A stretch of DNA of 64,000 nt. It comes from Beijerinckiaceae bacterium (GTDB lineage Bacteria; Pseudomonadota; Alphaproteobacteria; Rhizobiales; Beijerinckiaceae). The notes beneath the pieces were generated by a model. That model saw only the letters and a list, made by a program, of their open reading frames with translations. It was not told the origin of the DNA and ran no database searches. Shown piece after piece: positions 26,879-35,234 of this stretch (its first letter is position 1; each line of letters opens with the position of its first letter). A program made the position numbers and the translations under genes. The stretch is from NCBI GenBank assembly GCA_947370975.1, contig CANBNG010000020.1, positions 1 to 64,000 of the forward strand, written 5' to 3'.

Positions 26879-28390
26879 TCAGAAGGTGCGCTCGACGCGA
26901 AGGCGGCCGGACCAGTTGCCGGTCGATTCGCGGGTGACGCAGCCTGCGCCGGTCGTGCCGTTACAGAACGCCCCCGAGGTGCCCGTAACCAGCGTGCGAC
27001 GGACATCCTGCGAGACGCGGTTGTAGAGAATGTCCACGCCGATCTCGAAGTCCTTGGCAGGCAGGAAGGCGAGCTGGGTGCCGATGTTCCAGACCGTCTG
27101 GTCGCCGTAGGCGCCGCCATTGCCAAAGGTAACGGCATTGGTGAGCGAGGTGCCTTCAACACGACCGCCGGTCGCGAGGAAGGAGTTGCGCCACTGCGGG
27201 GTCCAGTAGTGCGTGTAGAGGGCGGCGAGGTTCCAGGACTTGAGGGTCTGGATCTGCGCATTGCCAGCTGCATCGAGGTAGTTAACCCACGACGGGGTGT
27301 TGTTCACGAAACCGCCGGTGTTGCGCTTCGTGTCCGAGCCCTTGAAGTAGGTCCAGTTGACTGTGTATTCGGTCATGCCGTTGGCATAAGCGCCGTTCAG
27401 GTAGAGAACGTCGCCGGCCGCAATCATCGGCAGGTTGAACTTCATGCCAGCGCCAATGGCCCAGACAGTCTTTTCGGTGTTGAGGTCAACCGTGCCGAGC
27501 GTGTTGGTGCCCGTATTGGTGACATCCACTGCGCGACCGACTGCGCCCATGAGCGAGGCCGTGCCCCACGACTGATCATAGTCGAGGCGACCGTTGAACT
27601 GCGGCATGCTGTTGAAAGCATAGATGCCCGCAGCCAAGCCGGTCGGGTCGTAGAGACCGGTGATCGGATTGATGAAGCCCTGGGTGTTCGTGCCGCCCAG
27701 CGTCGTGTCGGCAGCATCCTGCATCGCGACCGTGGCCGAGAAGCCGCCGCCGAGAATGGCGGTATAGGCGATCTGCTTGGCGCCGTTGGCAAACGATGCC
27801 CAATGACCCGAACCGTAGAAGGTGGAGGGCATGAAGGAGAAGTTATCGCGCGCCGCACCGAAGGTGAAACCGGCGAAGCGGATATAGGCGGCCTCAAGCG
27901 TCGAGGATGCATTGTTGGCGTTGGGCGCAGCCGTATTGGTGCCTGCGAGCGAACCTGGGTTCGGGCCCTGGTTGTCCAGAATGCCGGTGGTGCGGGCGAG
28001 ACGAAGTGCAGCAACCGCCTGAACGGTGCCCCACGGCGTCTGTGTGCGCGCATCGAGATCGACGCGGCCACGCGCTTCCCAGCCATAGACGTTCTGGGAG
28101 GTCGTCGCACGGCTCAGCGTGTTCACAAGAGCACCGGTGGTGCCGTTGATCGTGCCGCCGCTATAGATCGACTGGCGACCTGACGCCGCAAAGTCCGCAC
28201 GGACACGTCCGCCGACCTTGATGCAGGTTTCCGTTCCGGGGATGAAGAAGAAGCCCGCGCCATATGCGTCGCAGACCTTGACGTATTCGACCGGCGCCGC
28301 CTTGCGGGCGGGCAGATCGGCAGCCTGGGCGCCTGCGCCGGCGACGAGCGCAGCGGCGGAGCCGAGGAAAAGGCTCTTTACGAGCTTCAT
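26879..28390 (-). CDS. Porin, Omp2 family (copy 2, divergent)
   Basis: A 503-aa outer-membrane porin. The signal peptide MKLVKSLFLGSAAALVAGAGAQA precedes ADLPARKAAPVEYVKVCDAYGAGFFFIPGTETCIKVGGRVR, keeping both diagnostic cysteines; the C-terminus ...GRLRVERTF ends in Phe. It shares the framework of copies 1 and 3 but has longer, different loops, e.g. ATTSQNVYGWEARGR and the TLGGTNTQGFINPITG region. It therefore split off before copies 1 and 3 separated. GGAGG precedes ATG 28390 closely. Confidence 0.94.
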   Translation of the reverse strand: MKLVKSLFLGSAAALVAGAGAQAADLPARKAAPVEYVKVCDAYGAGFFFIPGTETCIKVGGRVRADFAASGRQSIYSGGTINGTTGALVNTLSRATTSQNVYGWEARGRVDLDARTQTPWGTVQAVAALRLARTTGILDNQGPNPGSLAGTNTAAPNANNASSTLEAAYIRFAGFTFGAARDNFSFMPSTFYGSGHWASFANGAKQIAYTAILGGGFSATVAMQDAADTTLGGTNTQGFINPITGLYDPTGLAAGIYAFNSMPQFNGRLDYDQSWGTASLMGAVGRAVDVTNTGTNTLGTVDLNTEKTVWAIGAGMKFNLPMIAAGDVLYLNGAYANGMTEYTVNWTYFKGSDTKRNTGGFVNNTPSWVNYLDAAGNAQIQTLKSWNLAALYTHYWTPQWRNSFLATGGRVEGTSLTNAVTFGNGGAYGDQTVWNIGTQLAFLPAKDFEIGVDILYNRVSQDVRRTLVTGTSGAFCNGTTGAGCVTRESTGNWSGRLRVERTF

Positions 28391-28708
28391 AATTACCTCC
28401 AAGAAATTAAGACCCTGAGTGCTTTAACGTGTCTCTATGTGAACTGTACGTTTCACATATTGACAACTTAGCAACGAAATTCGATTCTCGCGACAGGCAA
28501 GCAAGGCAAAAAGCGAGTTCGTTTCGCGATGTTGTGATTTCGCAACATCTTAGCTGTTGGCTAGCCAAGCTGAAGGTTTGGGGCGGTCCTGCGCGCGGCG
28601 CGCCTTCCCCTCTGGAGCCGGTTTGTGAAAGACCCGGTCAACGACTTGGGGGCGGCTGAAAGGCCGCCCTCCTTTTCGTCCGGCCCATCCCGGCAAATCC
28701 ATGAATTC
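28391..28708. other. Upstream region of porin 2, no gene seen
   Basis: About 320 bases without a convincing frame. It carries the operator-like palindrome listed separately and AT-rich DNA between 28430 and 28500 that should contain the porin 2 promoter. Confidence 0.4.
28528..28554. promoter_or_regulatory. Palindrome and shared motif upstream of porin 2
   Basis: GATGTTG-N8-CAACATC (28528-28549) is a perfect 7-base inverted repeat. Its right arm forms the start of GCAACATCTTAGC, the motif also found upstream of porins 1 and 3. Distance to the start codon is about 140-165 bases. A binding site for a porin regulator is the likeliest reading. Confidence 0.5.
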
Positions 28709-28744
28709 AAAAAGAAAAGGCCCCGGCGATTGCCCGCCGGGGCC
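28709..28744 (-). terminator. Terminator of the DUF6165 gene
   Basis: Minus strand: the 10-bp stem GGCCCCGGCG and complement around a 6-base loop, followed by a T-rich tract, 37 bases after the stop codon. Confidence 0.9.
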
Positions 28745-28780
28745 GTGCATCCTCGCGTCAGGCCAAAAGGCCAGTAGGGC

Positions 28781-29173
28781 TCAATAGGGCTTGTAGCCCT
28801 TTTCCTCGATCAGCTCGGATCCGAGCGCATCATTGATCTGACGCTTGAGCGCGGCCCTTTGGTCATTCTGGCGGTAGACCGCGCGGGCCAGCGCAATAAA
28901 GTCGGCATCGAAGGCCTTGGCGGCCTCCTTGTCGCGAATGTCATCCTCGATCACCCAGAGCGCGCCATTCACGGCCTTGAGCTGCTCTTTGAGACCAGCA
29001 ACCGCCGCGCCCGCGAGCGCAGGCGTCTCAATCTTGCGCAGCAGGGCCAGCTCCCTGCGCACATTGGCGCGCGCAGCATCTGAGCTGAGCCGCTCGGTCT
29101 TGATCTCGAGAATGGTGATCTTGTCGATCAGCTCGCCCCAGGAAATAGGCACAAGCGGGGTTTTGAGAGGCAT
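28781..29173 (-). CDS. DUF6165 family protein
   Basis: A 130-aa cytoplasmic helical protein beginning MPLKTPLVPISWGELIDKITILEIKTERL, a pattern I associate with DUF6165. The rest is charged and probably coiled (ARANVRRELALLRKIE, EQLKAVNGALWVIEDDIRDKE). Function unknown. Genes of this family often sit near TPR or glycosyltransferase genes, as here, where a TPR gene lies upstream on the same strand. ATG 29173 has GGAG at 9 bases; TTG 29182 and ATG 29179 are too close to that site. Confidence 0.8.
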   Translation of the reverse strand: MPLKTPLVPISWGELIDKITILEIKTERLSSDAARANVRRELALLRKIETPALAGAAVAGLKEQLKAVNGALWVIEDDIRDKEAAKAFDADFIALARAVYRQNDQRAALKRQINDALGSELIEEKGYKPY

Positions 29174-29286
29174 GACCATCAACTCCGGGGCAATCGCATG
29201 GCGTGTCTGTCACCCATCGGGACCGCCCTGTCAAAGGTAGAGGAGAAGCTCCTGCATGGCATGGGATTCAAATCCCGACGACCGCG

Positions 29287-29340
29287 CGACCCCCGCCCCG
29301 CTCGCCTTCGGCGAGTCGGCCCTCCCCACAAGGGGGCGGG
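29287..29340. repeat. Dispersed palindromic repeat, family B, copy 2
   Basis: CTCGCC-TTC-GGCGAG (29301-29315) and CCTCCCC/GGGGG arms form two adjacent hairpins. The reverse complement aligns with copy 1 at 12407-12453. It lies between the DUF6165 gene and the TPR gene. Confidence 0.7.
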
Positions 29341-29342
29341 CG

Positions 29343-31130
29343 TTAGCACGCGTCAATGCTGACGAGCCCTAGTCGCATGGCTTCGAGTGCCGCGCCCATC
29401 TGCGCAAATAGGCCATCCCAATCGCCGGGCTTGGTCTGGCGAAACAGGCGCATGCTTTGATACCACGGGCTGTCGGGGCGGTGCATCATCCAGCGCCAAT
29501 CGGGCACATGGCGCAGGGCAACCCAGACCGGCTTGCCGAGCGCGCCGGCCAGATGCGCGAGCGCGGTGTCTGAGGTGATCACCAGATCGGCGCAGGCCAT
29601 CACAGCGGCAGAATCAAGAAACGCCTGCGGCCCAGCGTCAAAATTAGCACCCAGGGTCTCGACCTTGAGGCCGGCGGGCAGCGCTTCGAGCTGCTCGCTC
29701 CCCTCGCCCTTTTGCAGAGATATCAACCGCAGGTCGGGACGCGCACCCAGCAGCGCCTGAAAATGCGACAGTTCGAACGAGCGGCCAAGATCGATCTTGG
29801 CCTGCCGGTTGCCCTGCCAGGCAATCGCAACCTTGAAGCCTGCTTCGCCAATCTGCGCCCGCCACTGGGCCACGCGCGCAGGCTCGGGGGCAAGATAGCC
29901 GCCGGCAAAGGGGATGGTCTCCTCACGCGTGCCAAACAGGAACGGCAGGCTCATCGCCTGAACATGGAAGGCAAAATCGCGCGCCCGTGGCTGCTCGGCG
30001 GTCACGGCCATGCGGGGATCGAGCGTGGACAACAATGCGCAAAGCGGGGGCTGGACGCGGAGCGTCACCAGCGCCCCGAAATCGGCCAGGGCCTTGGCGT
30101 AGCGGGCAAACTGGATGGTGTCGCCGAGCCCCTGCTCCCAATCGACCAGAACCTTCTTGCCCTTGGCATCAGCGAGCGCGGTCAGTGACTTGATCGGGCT
30201 GGCATTTTGTCCGAGCGCCTGAAGACGCAAACTCTTGCGCGCCTCATAGAGCGGCCAGCCGCGCGCAAAATCGCCGCGCAGCAGAAGCGTGAAGCTTTTC
30301 TCGAATACAGGTTCGGCAATTGTCGGATCGAGCGCCATGGCCTGATCGAAGCTGGCAATCGCCTCCTCGAAACGGCCGAGCTGATGCAGCATCTTTCCAA
30401 AATTATGATGCGCCTGCATCGCATTGGGGTCGAGCGCGATGGCTGCTTCGAGCGGAGCCACTGCCTCCTGCGCGCGCCCGAGCCAGAGCAGGGTCACGCC
30501 GAGCCCATTGGCGGCAAAGGCGGAGGCCGGATCTTGCGCGCGCGCAGCCTCGAAAAAGGCCAAAGCCTCGCCATGTCGGCGCAGGCCGTTGAGCGCGCGT
30601 CCGATGAGAACGTCGAGTTGGGCGTGCGGGCCGACCGAGTCTTTGGCGGCCAGAAGTGCGGCCAAAGCCTCGTCCCAGTGGCCGGCCTCGATCAGGGCGG
30701 AAGCGAAATTGAGCAGGATCTCGAGCGATTGCGGCGCGCGGGCGCGCAAGGGGCGCATTTCATCGGCCGCCGCCAGCGCCTGGCCATCGGCCAGCAGGCA
30801 GGCGGCGAGATTCATCCGCGCATTGATATGGGCGGGATCGAGCCTGAGCACCGTGCGGTAGATCGCGACCGCTTCGCCGTGCTGGCCGGACATGGTAAGC
30901 GCCACACCCAGATTATAGGCAATATCGGCATCGCTTGAGCGCGCCTGATGGGCGCGGGCGAGAACCTCGATGCAGTCTCGCAGCCGGTTCGCGCCGCCAT
31001 AGATCTGGGCCAGCAGCAGCAGGGCGTCGACATTGCGGCGCTCGCGCTTGAGCACGCCAAGACAGATCCGCTCGGCCTCGGCCGGCGCATTCATCTGCAG
31101 GAAGGAATAGGCGTCGGCCAATTTGAACAT
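29343..31130 (-). CDS. TPR protein with C-terminal glycosyltransferase-9-like domain
   Basis: A 595-aa protein. Residues about 1-260 are successive tetratricopeptide repeats, for instance ADIAYNLGVALTMSGQHGEAVAIYRTVL and AMQAHHNFGKMLHQLGRFEEAIASFDQAM. The C-terminal half (about 310-590) has the heptosyltransferase-like fold markers DWEQGLGDTIQFARY, VAIAWQGNRQAKIDLGRS and DLVITSDTALAHLAGALGKPVWV. Such proteins probably glycosylate proteins or surface polymers, but the activity is unproven. A nearly deleted paralogue lies at 24827-24923. It has its own start just downstream of the porin 3 terminator. Confidence 0.85.
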   Translation of the reverse strand: MFKLADAYSFLQMNAPAEAERICLGVLKRERRNVDALLLLAQIYGGANRLRDCIEVLARAHQARSSDADIAYNLGVALTMSGQHGEAVAIYRTVLRLDPAHINARMNLAACLLADGQALAAADEMRPLRARAPQSLEILLNFASALIEAGHWDEALAALLAAKDSVGPHAQLDVLIGRALNGLRRHGEALAFFEAARAQDPASAFAANGLGVTLLWLGRAQEAVAPLEAAIALDPNAMQAHHNFGKMLHQLGRFEEAIASFDQAMALDPTIAEPVFEKSFTLLLRGDFARGWPLYEARKSLRLQALGQNASPIKSLTALADAKGKKVLVDWEQGLGDTIQFARYAKALADFGALVTLRVQPPLCALLSTLDPRMAVTAEQPRARDFAFHVQAMSLPFLFGTREETIPFAGGYLAPEPARVAQWRAQIGEAGFKVAIAWQGNRQAKIDLGRSFELSHFQALLGARPDLRLISLQKGEGSEQLEALPAGLKVETLGANFDAGPQAFLDSAAVMACADLVITSDTALAHLAGALGKPVWVALRHVPDWRWMMHRPDSPWYQSMRLFRQTKPGDWDGLFAQMGAALEAMRLGLVSIDAC

Positions 31131-31160
31131 GGACGCAGCTTTTCACACAAGATCACAAAA

Positions 31161-31190
31161 AGAAAAACCCCGGAGCTTGCGCCCCGGGGT
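31161..31190 (-). terminator. Terminator of porin gene 3
   Basis: Minus strand ACCCCGG/CCGGGGT stem with a T-run, 32 bases after the porin stop. It is nearly identical in sequence to the one after porin 1, showing that the duplication included the 3' flank. Confidence 0.85.
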
Positions 31191-31221
31191 GATCGACAGA
31201 AAGCTGATGCTTTCGATCTGA

Positions 31222-32607
31222 TTAGAACGTGCGCTCTGCGCGAACGCGGCCGGTCCAGTTGCTGTCGGTCTTCTTGAAGACGGTCAGCGGACCATTGACG
31301 ACGAGGGCGGCGCCAGCAACGTCCTGCTTCACGCGGGCGTAGAGGGCTTCGATGCCGATTTCGAAGTTGGCGGTCGGAACGAAGGCGTACTGAGCGCCGA
31401 AGTTCATGACGGTGCCGTTTCCGAAGTAGCCCTTGCCGTTCCAGACGGCCGTCTTGGCCGAAGCAGGAGCCGTCCACGCGCCGTAGGTCGCGAGGAACGA
31501 CGTGCGGTGCTGGGGAGCGAACCAATGCTGGAAGTTGGCAGCAAGGTTCCAGGACTTCACGGTCTCGACGCTGTTCGCGTAGGTCACAACGGACGGCGGG
31601 TTGAAGACGTAACCGCCAACGTTGCGCGACGTGTCCGAAGACTTTAACGAGCCCCAGTTGATCGTGTACTCGGTCATGCCGTCGGCGTAGTTGCCGTCGA
31701 GATACAGAGCATCGCCAGCCGCAAGCTGCGGCAGGTTGATCTTGGCGCCAGCGCCAGCTGCCCAGACCTGCTTCGACTTGTCGAAAGCAGGCGTGGAGGG
31801 CGTGCCGGTGCCGTCAACCAGCTTGTAGCTGAGCGTCGCGGCCTTGGCCGAGAGCGTGCCCCATGACTGATCCCAATCGAGACGCGCATTGATCTGCGGC
31901 GCATTGCGATAGGCGTAATAGGGGTCGCCGGGAGCCGCGGCATCGATCGGCTTCTGAGCCGTGTAGGCCGGATCCTGGATCGCGAGCGTGCCAGACAGAC
32001 CACCACCGAGAACGGCCGTGTAGCCGATCATGTTGGTGCCGTTGGCGAAGGACGGCCAGTGACCGGCGCCGTAGAAGATCGACGGCATGAAGGCGAAGTT
32101 GTCCTTCGCATTACCGAAGGTGAAACCAGCGAAGCGAATGTAGGCAGCTTCGAGGGTCGTGCCAGCCGAAGACGAGTTGATCGTGCCGACGCCATCGGCG
32201 CCGCTGTTGGCGAGAACGCCAGTCGTGCGGGCGAGGCGGATCGCGGTCACAGCCTGAACCGTGCCGTAAGCCGTCGCGGTGCGGGCGTCGAGGTCGATGC
32301 GACCGCGGGTTTCCGAGCCGAACTTGTTCTCGGAAGCAGCAGAGGTCTTCAGCGTGCCGACGCCAGCAGAGCTGGTGGCGCTGTAGACGTCCTTGGCAGC
32401 CGACATGGAATAGTCAGCGCGCACGCGGCCGCCGAGCTTGATGCAGGTCTCGGTGCCGGGGATGTAGAAGAAGCCCGCGCCGTAGGCGTCGCACACCTTG
32501 ACGTAGGAAACGGGAGCCGCCTTCTTCGAGGGCAGATCAGCGGCATAGGCGCCGGTCGCGACGAGAGCCGCTGCCGAGCCGAGGAGAAGGCTCTTACCGA
32601 GCTTCAT
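31222..32607 (-). CDS. Porin, Omp2 family (copy 3)
   Basis: A 461-aa outer-membrane porin with signal peptide MKLGKSLLLGSAAALVATGAYA and mature ADLPSKKAAPVSYVKVCDAYGAGFFYIPGTETCIKLGG. The C-terminus is the same as in copy 1 (GRVRAERTF). Long segments are identical to copy 1; the main changes are a shorter insert after GVLANSG and changed residues at about 55-75 and near VVNGPL by the last strands. It is the likely sister of copy 1. GGAGG precedes ATG 32607. Confidence 0.95.
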   Translation of the reverse strand: MKLGKSLLLGSAAALVATGAYAADLPSKKAAPVSYVKVCDAYGAGFFYIPGTETCIKLGGRVRADYSMSAAKDVYSATSSAGVGTLKTSAASENKFGSETRGRIDLDARTATAYGTVQAVTAIRLARTTGVLANSGADGVGTINSSSAGTTLEAAYIRFAGFTFGNAKDNFAFMPSIFYGAGHWPSFANGTNMIGYTAVLGGGLSGTLAIQDPAYTAQKPIDAAAPGDPYYAYRNAPQINARLDWDQSWGTLSAKAATLSYKLVDGTGTPSTPAFDKSKQVWAAGAGAKINLPQLAAGDALYLDGNYADGMTEYTINWGSLKSSDTSRNVGGYVFNPPSVVTYANSVETVKSWNLAANFQHWFAPQHRTSFLATYGAWTAPASAKTAVWNGKGYFGNGTVMNFGAQYAFVPTANFEIGIEALYARVKQDVAGAALVVNGPLTVFKKTDSNWTGRVRAERTF

Positions 32608-32810
32608 GTGAAACCTCCAATGTGAAAGACCCGAATTCGAGAGCAGGTCAGAGAAGGCGTTTCACGCCGACAGCCCCTGATCACGAATCCAAAACGACGG
32701 CACTTTTTTGTGTTGGACCGCCTGTTTCGGTAGTCGGACGATAGCTCGCACTCCGTTTCGTGATTTGTTACGCAAAGTTTTAGCTATAGGTTCTCGTTGT
32801 TTGCTCGAGC

Positions 32811-32838
32811 GTTGCTGTATTTCTGCAACATAATTAGC
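32811..32838. promoter_or_regulatory. Inverted repeat and shared motif upstream of porin 3
   Basis: GTTGC-N9-GCAAC (32811-32829) overlaps GCAACATAATTAGC (32825-32838), the counterpart of the motifs upstream of porins 1 and 2. It lies about 205-230 bases from the start codon. The rest of 32608-32872 holds no gene. Confidence 0.45.
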
Positions 32839-32872
32839 CAGCTCTTGCACCAAGCTGAGACAATTGCCGCAG

Positions 32873-32902
32873 GAAAAAGCCCGCGCAGGGCTTGCGCGGG
32901 CT
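32873..32902 (-). terminator. Terminator of the DUF2336 gene
   Basis: Minus strand: perfect 10-bp stem AGCCCGCGCA/TGCGCGGGCT with a 5-base loop and a T-run, 36 bases beyond the stop codon. Confidence 0.9.
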
Positions 32903-32937
32903 CAAAAGGAGCTCGAAAGAGTGGCGAATCGCAGCCT

Positions 32938-34122
32938 TCAGGCGGCTTTTGGCGGACTACCGGCCAAGGGTATGGGCTGTTCAATCAAACGCACCATGTC
33001 GCGCACGCCCTCGCGGGCGGCTTCGGTCTCAAAGCGCGACAGCATCGCGAAGATCTTGCCGCGCTCGCTTTCCTCGATCCCGGCGCAAGCTTGCAGTGCC
33101 ACCACCACGAGGGGTCGGCTGAGCGCGGTCCGTTTCGCGCCCCCATGGACACCCGCCGCAATGGCGCGGAGCACGCTTTCGAAAACGGGGGCCAATGCGT
33201 CGGGCAGTCCGGCGCGGCGATAGAGCGCGCGAAAGCCCGGCCCCTCCGCACGCCCGGCCAAGGCAGCCGCGCGCGAGCGCGGGAGATCGGCAAGCTCGGC
33301 CAAGGCAGCCTCCATAAGAAGAGCGTCACCGCTGAGCAGCGACCTGAGCAGCAAGGCAGGCGTCAGCTGGCCTGTCACGCGCAGGTGGCGCACAAGGCTT
33401 GCGGCAGCGGCGGGCGCGCCGCGCTCTTCCAGCACAGGCGTGGTTGAGACCGCGACAATCAGCTTCTCACGCGCCTCGCGCAGTGCGCGGTCGCAGCGTT
33501 CGCTCGAAAGCCAGCCCTTGCTCGACAAAAAGCTCGACAGCGCATCGCCCACCGCGCGCGCCAGCTGCACCCGCACCGGCGCACTCAAATCGTCGCGCAC
33601 GATCAGGGCTTCGCGCAGGCGCGGATTTTCTCCGGCACTTTCTACCATGCGCAGCAGGATGCTTTCCGACAGGCAGGCGCCGTGGTTGGTCGCCAGAGCC
33701 AGCAGAATGTCCCCATCTCCGGTATCGAGCAGGACACTTGCGACCTCCGCGGGCAGGCCGGGGCGGCGCGCAATCGCCAGTTTCAGAGCCGCCCCGCCCT
33801 GGCGGATGGCCTCGATCAGCTCGAAAGCCGTAAACAGCGGCGAACGGCCAAGCACGATGGCCGCAATGTCGGGCTGATCCGCGGCAAGGCGCACCAGCAG
33901 ATGACGCGGCGCGCGCGCTTCGCTCGCCAGCCCCTCGGCCAGGGCGGCGCGCACCAAAGGCGAGGGATCTTCGAGCAGAACCGTGAGGATCGCCTCGACC
34001 TCGGCTGCTTCGGCAGAGGTCAGCTCCATATGAAAGAAGTCGCAGACGAGAGACGCCGCGCCGGCGGCGCGTGCAGGGGCCGAGGAATCGCGGGCCCAGT
34101 CGAAAAATTGGCTGCTGATCAT
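32938..34122 (-). CDS. DUF2336 domain protein
   Basis: A 394-aa soluble, helix-rich, HEAT-like protein characteristic of alphaproteobacteria. Repeated helical pairs such as PSPLVRAALAEGLASEARAPRHLL, DQPDIAAIVLGRSPLFTAFELIE and ALKLAIARRPGLPAEVASVLL are visible in residues 40-150. Members of this family occur around cell-surface and signalling functions, but no activity is established. ATG 34122 is preferred; a GTG directly before it is also possible. Confidence 0.8.
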   Translation of the reverse strand: MISSQFFDWARDSSAPARAAGAASLVCDFFHMELTSAEAAEVEAILTVLLEDPSPLVRAALAEGLASEARAPRHLLVRLAADQPDIAAIVLGRSPLFTAFELIEAIRQGGAALKLAIARRPGLPAEVASVLLDTGDGDILLALATNHGACLSESILLRMVESAGENPRLREALIVRDDLSAPVRVQLARAVGDALSSFLSSKGWLSSERCDRALREAREKLIVAVSTTPVLEERGAPAAAASLVRHLRVTGQLTPALLLRSLLSGDALLMEAALAELADLPRSRAAALAGRAEGPGFRALYRRAGLPDALAPVFESVLRAIAAGVHGGAKRTALSRPLVVVALQACAGIEESERGKIFAMLSRFETEAAREGVRDMVRLIEQPIPLAGSPPKAA

Positions 34123-34346
34123 CACGTCGAGAAATCCGGGTCTTCAAAAAGGATCCGCTGGCGGAAAAGCCCCGCCGGGAGACTTCACCCTGGCTCTTCT
34201 ATGGTAAACAGAGCCTTAATAAGGCCGCCTTGCAGGGCACAATCGGGGGTGCGCGGCGTGATCTTTTTGCACCGCGTGGCATCGCAAAGATCGGGATGCT
34301 CCAGCAGCGCTTTCACGCGCGCCCCGGCAATGGCATGACTTGTCCC

Positions 34347-35234
34347 ATGGATTTCGACATGCGCTCGCTCCTCTTCGTTCCAGCAGATGCCCCGCTCCGC
34401 CTGGCGCGCGCCGCGCTCGCCGGGGTGGACGGGCTGGTCATCGACCTCGAAGACATGGTCAGCCTCGCGCATAAGCCAGAGGCGCGCATCGCCGCAGCCG
34501 CTTTTCTGGCCGAGATAGCGGCACGCGACCATGCGCCCCGCCTCTTCGTGCGCGTGAATGGGCTGGAGACAGGCCTGATCGATGGCGATCTTGCAGCCAT
34601 CATGCCCGCGCGCCCGCAGGGTATCGTCCTGCCGAAATCTCGCTCGGGAATAGATGTGCAGCATCTGGCCGCCAAACTGGCCGTGCATGAGGCCGACAAT
34701 GATTTACCCGACGGGGCAACTGCGATCATTCCGCTTGTAACGGAATCGGGTGCGGCCATTTTCGGGCTCTCGACCTATGCGCGCGCCAGCCAGCGACTGA
34801 CCGCACTTGCCTGGAGCGCGGAAGAACTTTGCGCCGATATTGGAGCCGAGGACAGCCGCAACGAAACCGGCGACTGGTCGGCCCCCTTCGCGCTCGCGCG
34901 CCATCTCACCTTGTTTGCCGCCGCCTCCGCAGGCGTGCCGGCTATCGATACGGTCTTTGGCGATTTCGGCGACATCGACGGCTTGCGCCATGAATGCCAG
35001 CGGGCGCAGGCCGATGGCTTTGCCGCGAAAATGGCGATCCATCCGGGACAGGTCGCCACCATCAATCAGGTCTTCACGCCAGCGGGCGAAACTCTGGTGC
35101 GGGCAGAAGCAATTCTGGCCGCTTTTGCTGCCCATCCAGATGCGGCTTATGTCAGCATCGACGGGCGCATGTTCGACAGGCAGCAATTTGCGCGCGCGCA
35201 ACGCATGGTCGCGCGCGCAGCCCGCGCCAATTAG
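34347..35234 (+). CDS. HpcH/HpaI aldolase/CitE-family CoA ester lyase
   Basis: A 295-aa TIM-barrel Mg enzyme of the citrate lyase beta-subunit-like class, cleaving or forming C-C bonds in acyl-CoA esters such as malyl-CoA or citramalyl-CoA. Markers are RSLLFVPAD, VDGLVIDLEDMV (metal Asp/Glu), FVRVNGLETGL, GIVLPKSRSG, IIPLVTESGAAIFGL (metal Glu) and GFAAKMAIHPGQVATINQVFTP. No citrate lyase alpha or gamma genes are nearby, so it is a stand-alone lyase or thioesterase. ATG 34347 or 34359 are the plausible starts. Its stop overlaps the convergent flavin reductase stop. Confidence 0.85.
   Translation: MDFDMRSLLFVPADAPLRLARAALAGVDGLVIDLEDMVSLAHKPEARIAAAAFLAEIAARDHAPRLFVRVNGLETGLIDGDLAAIMPARPQGIVLPKSRSGIDVQHLAAKLAVHEADNDLPDGATAIIPLVTESGAAIFGLSTYARASQRLTALAWSAEELCADIGAEDSRNETGDWSAPFALARHLTLFAAASAGVPAIDTVFGDFGDIDGLRHECQRAQADGFAAKMAIHPGQVATINQVFTPAGETLVRAEAILAAFAAHPDAAYVSIDGRMFDRQQFARAQRMVARAARAN

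Noticed and set aside
26840..28183. 447-codon plus-strand frame
   Set aside because: Antisense of porin 2; the porin has signal peptide, cysteines and terminal Phe.
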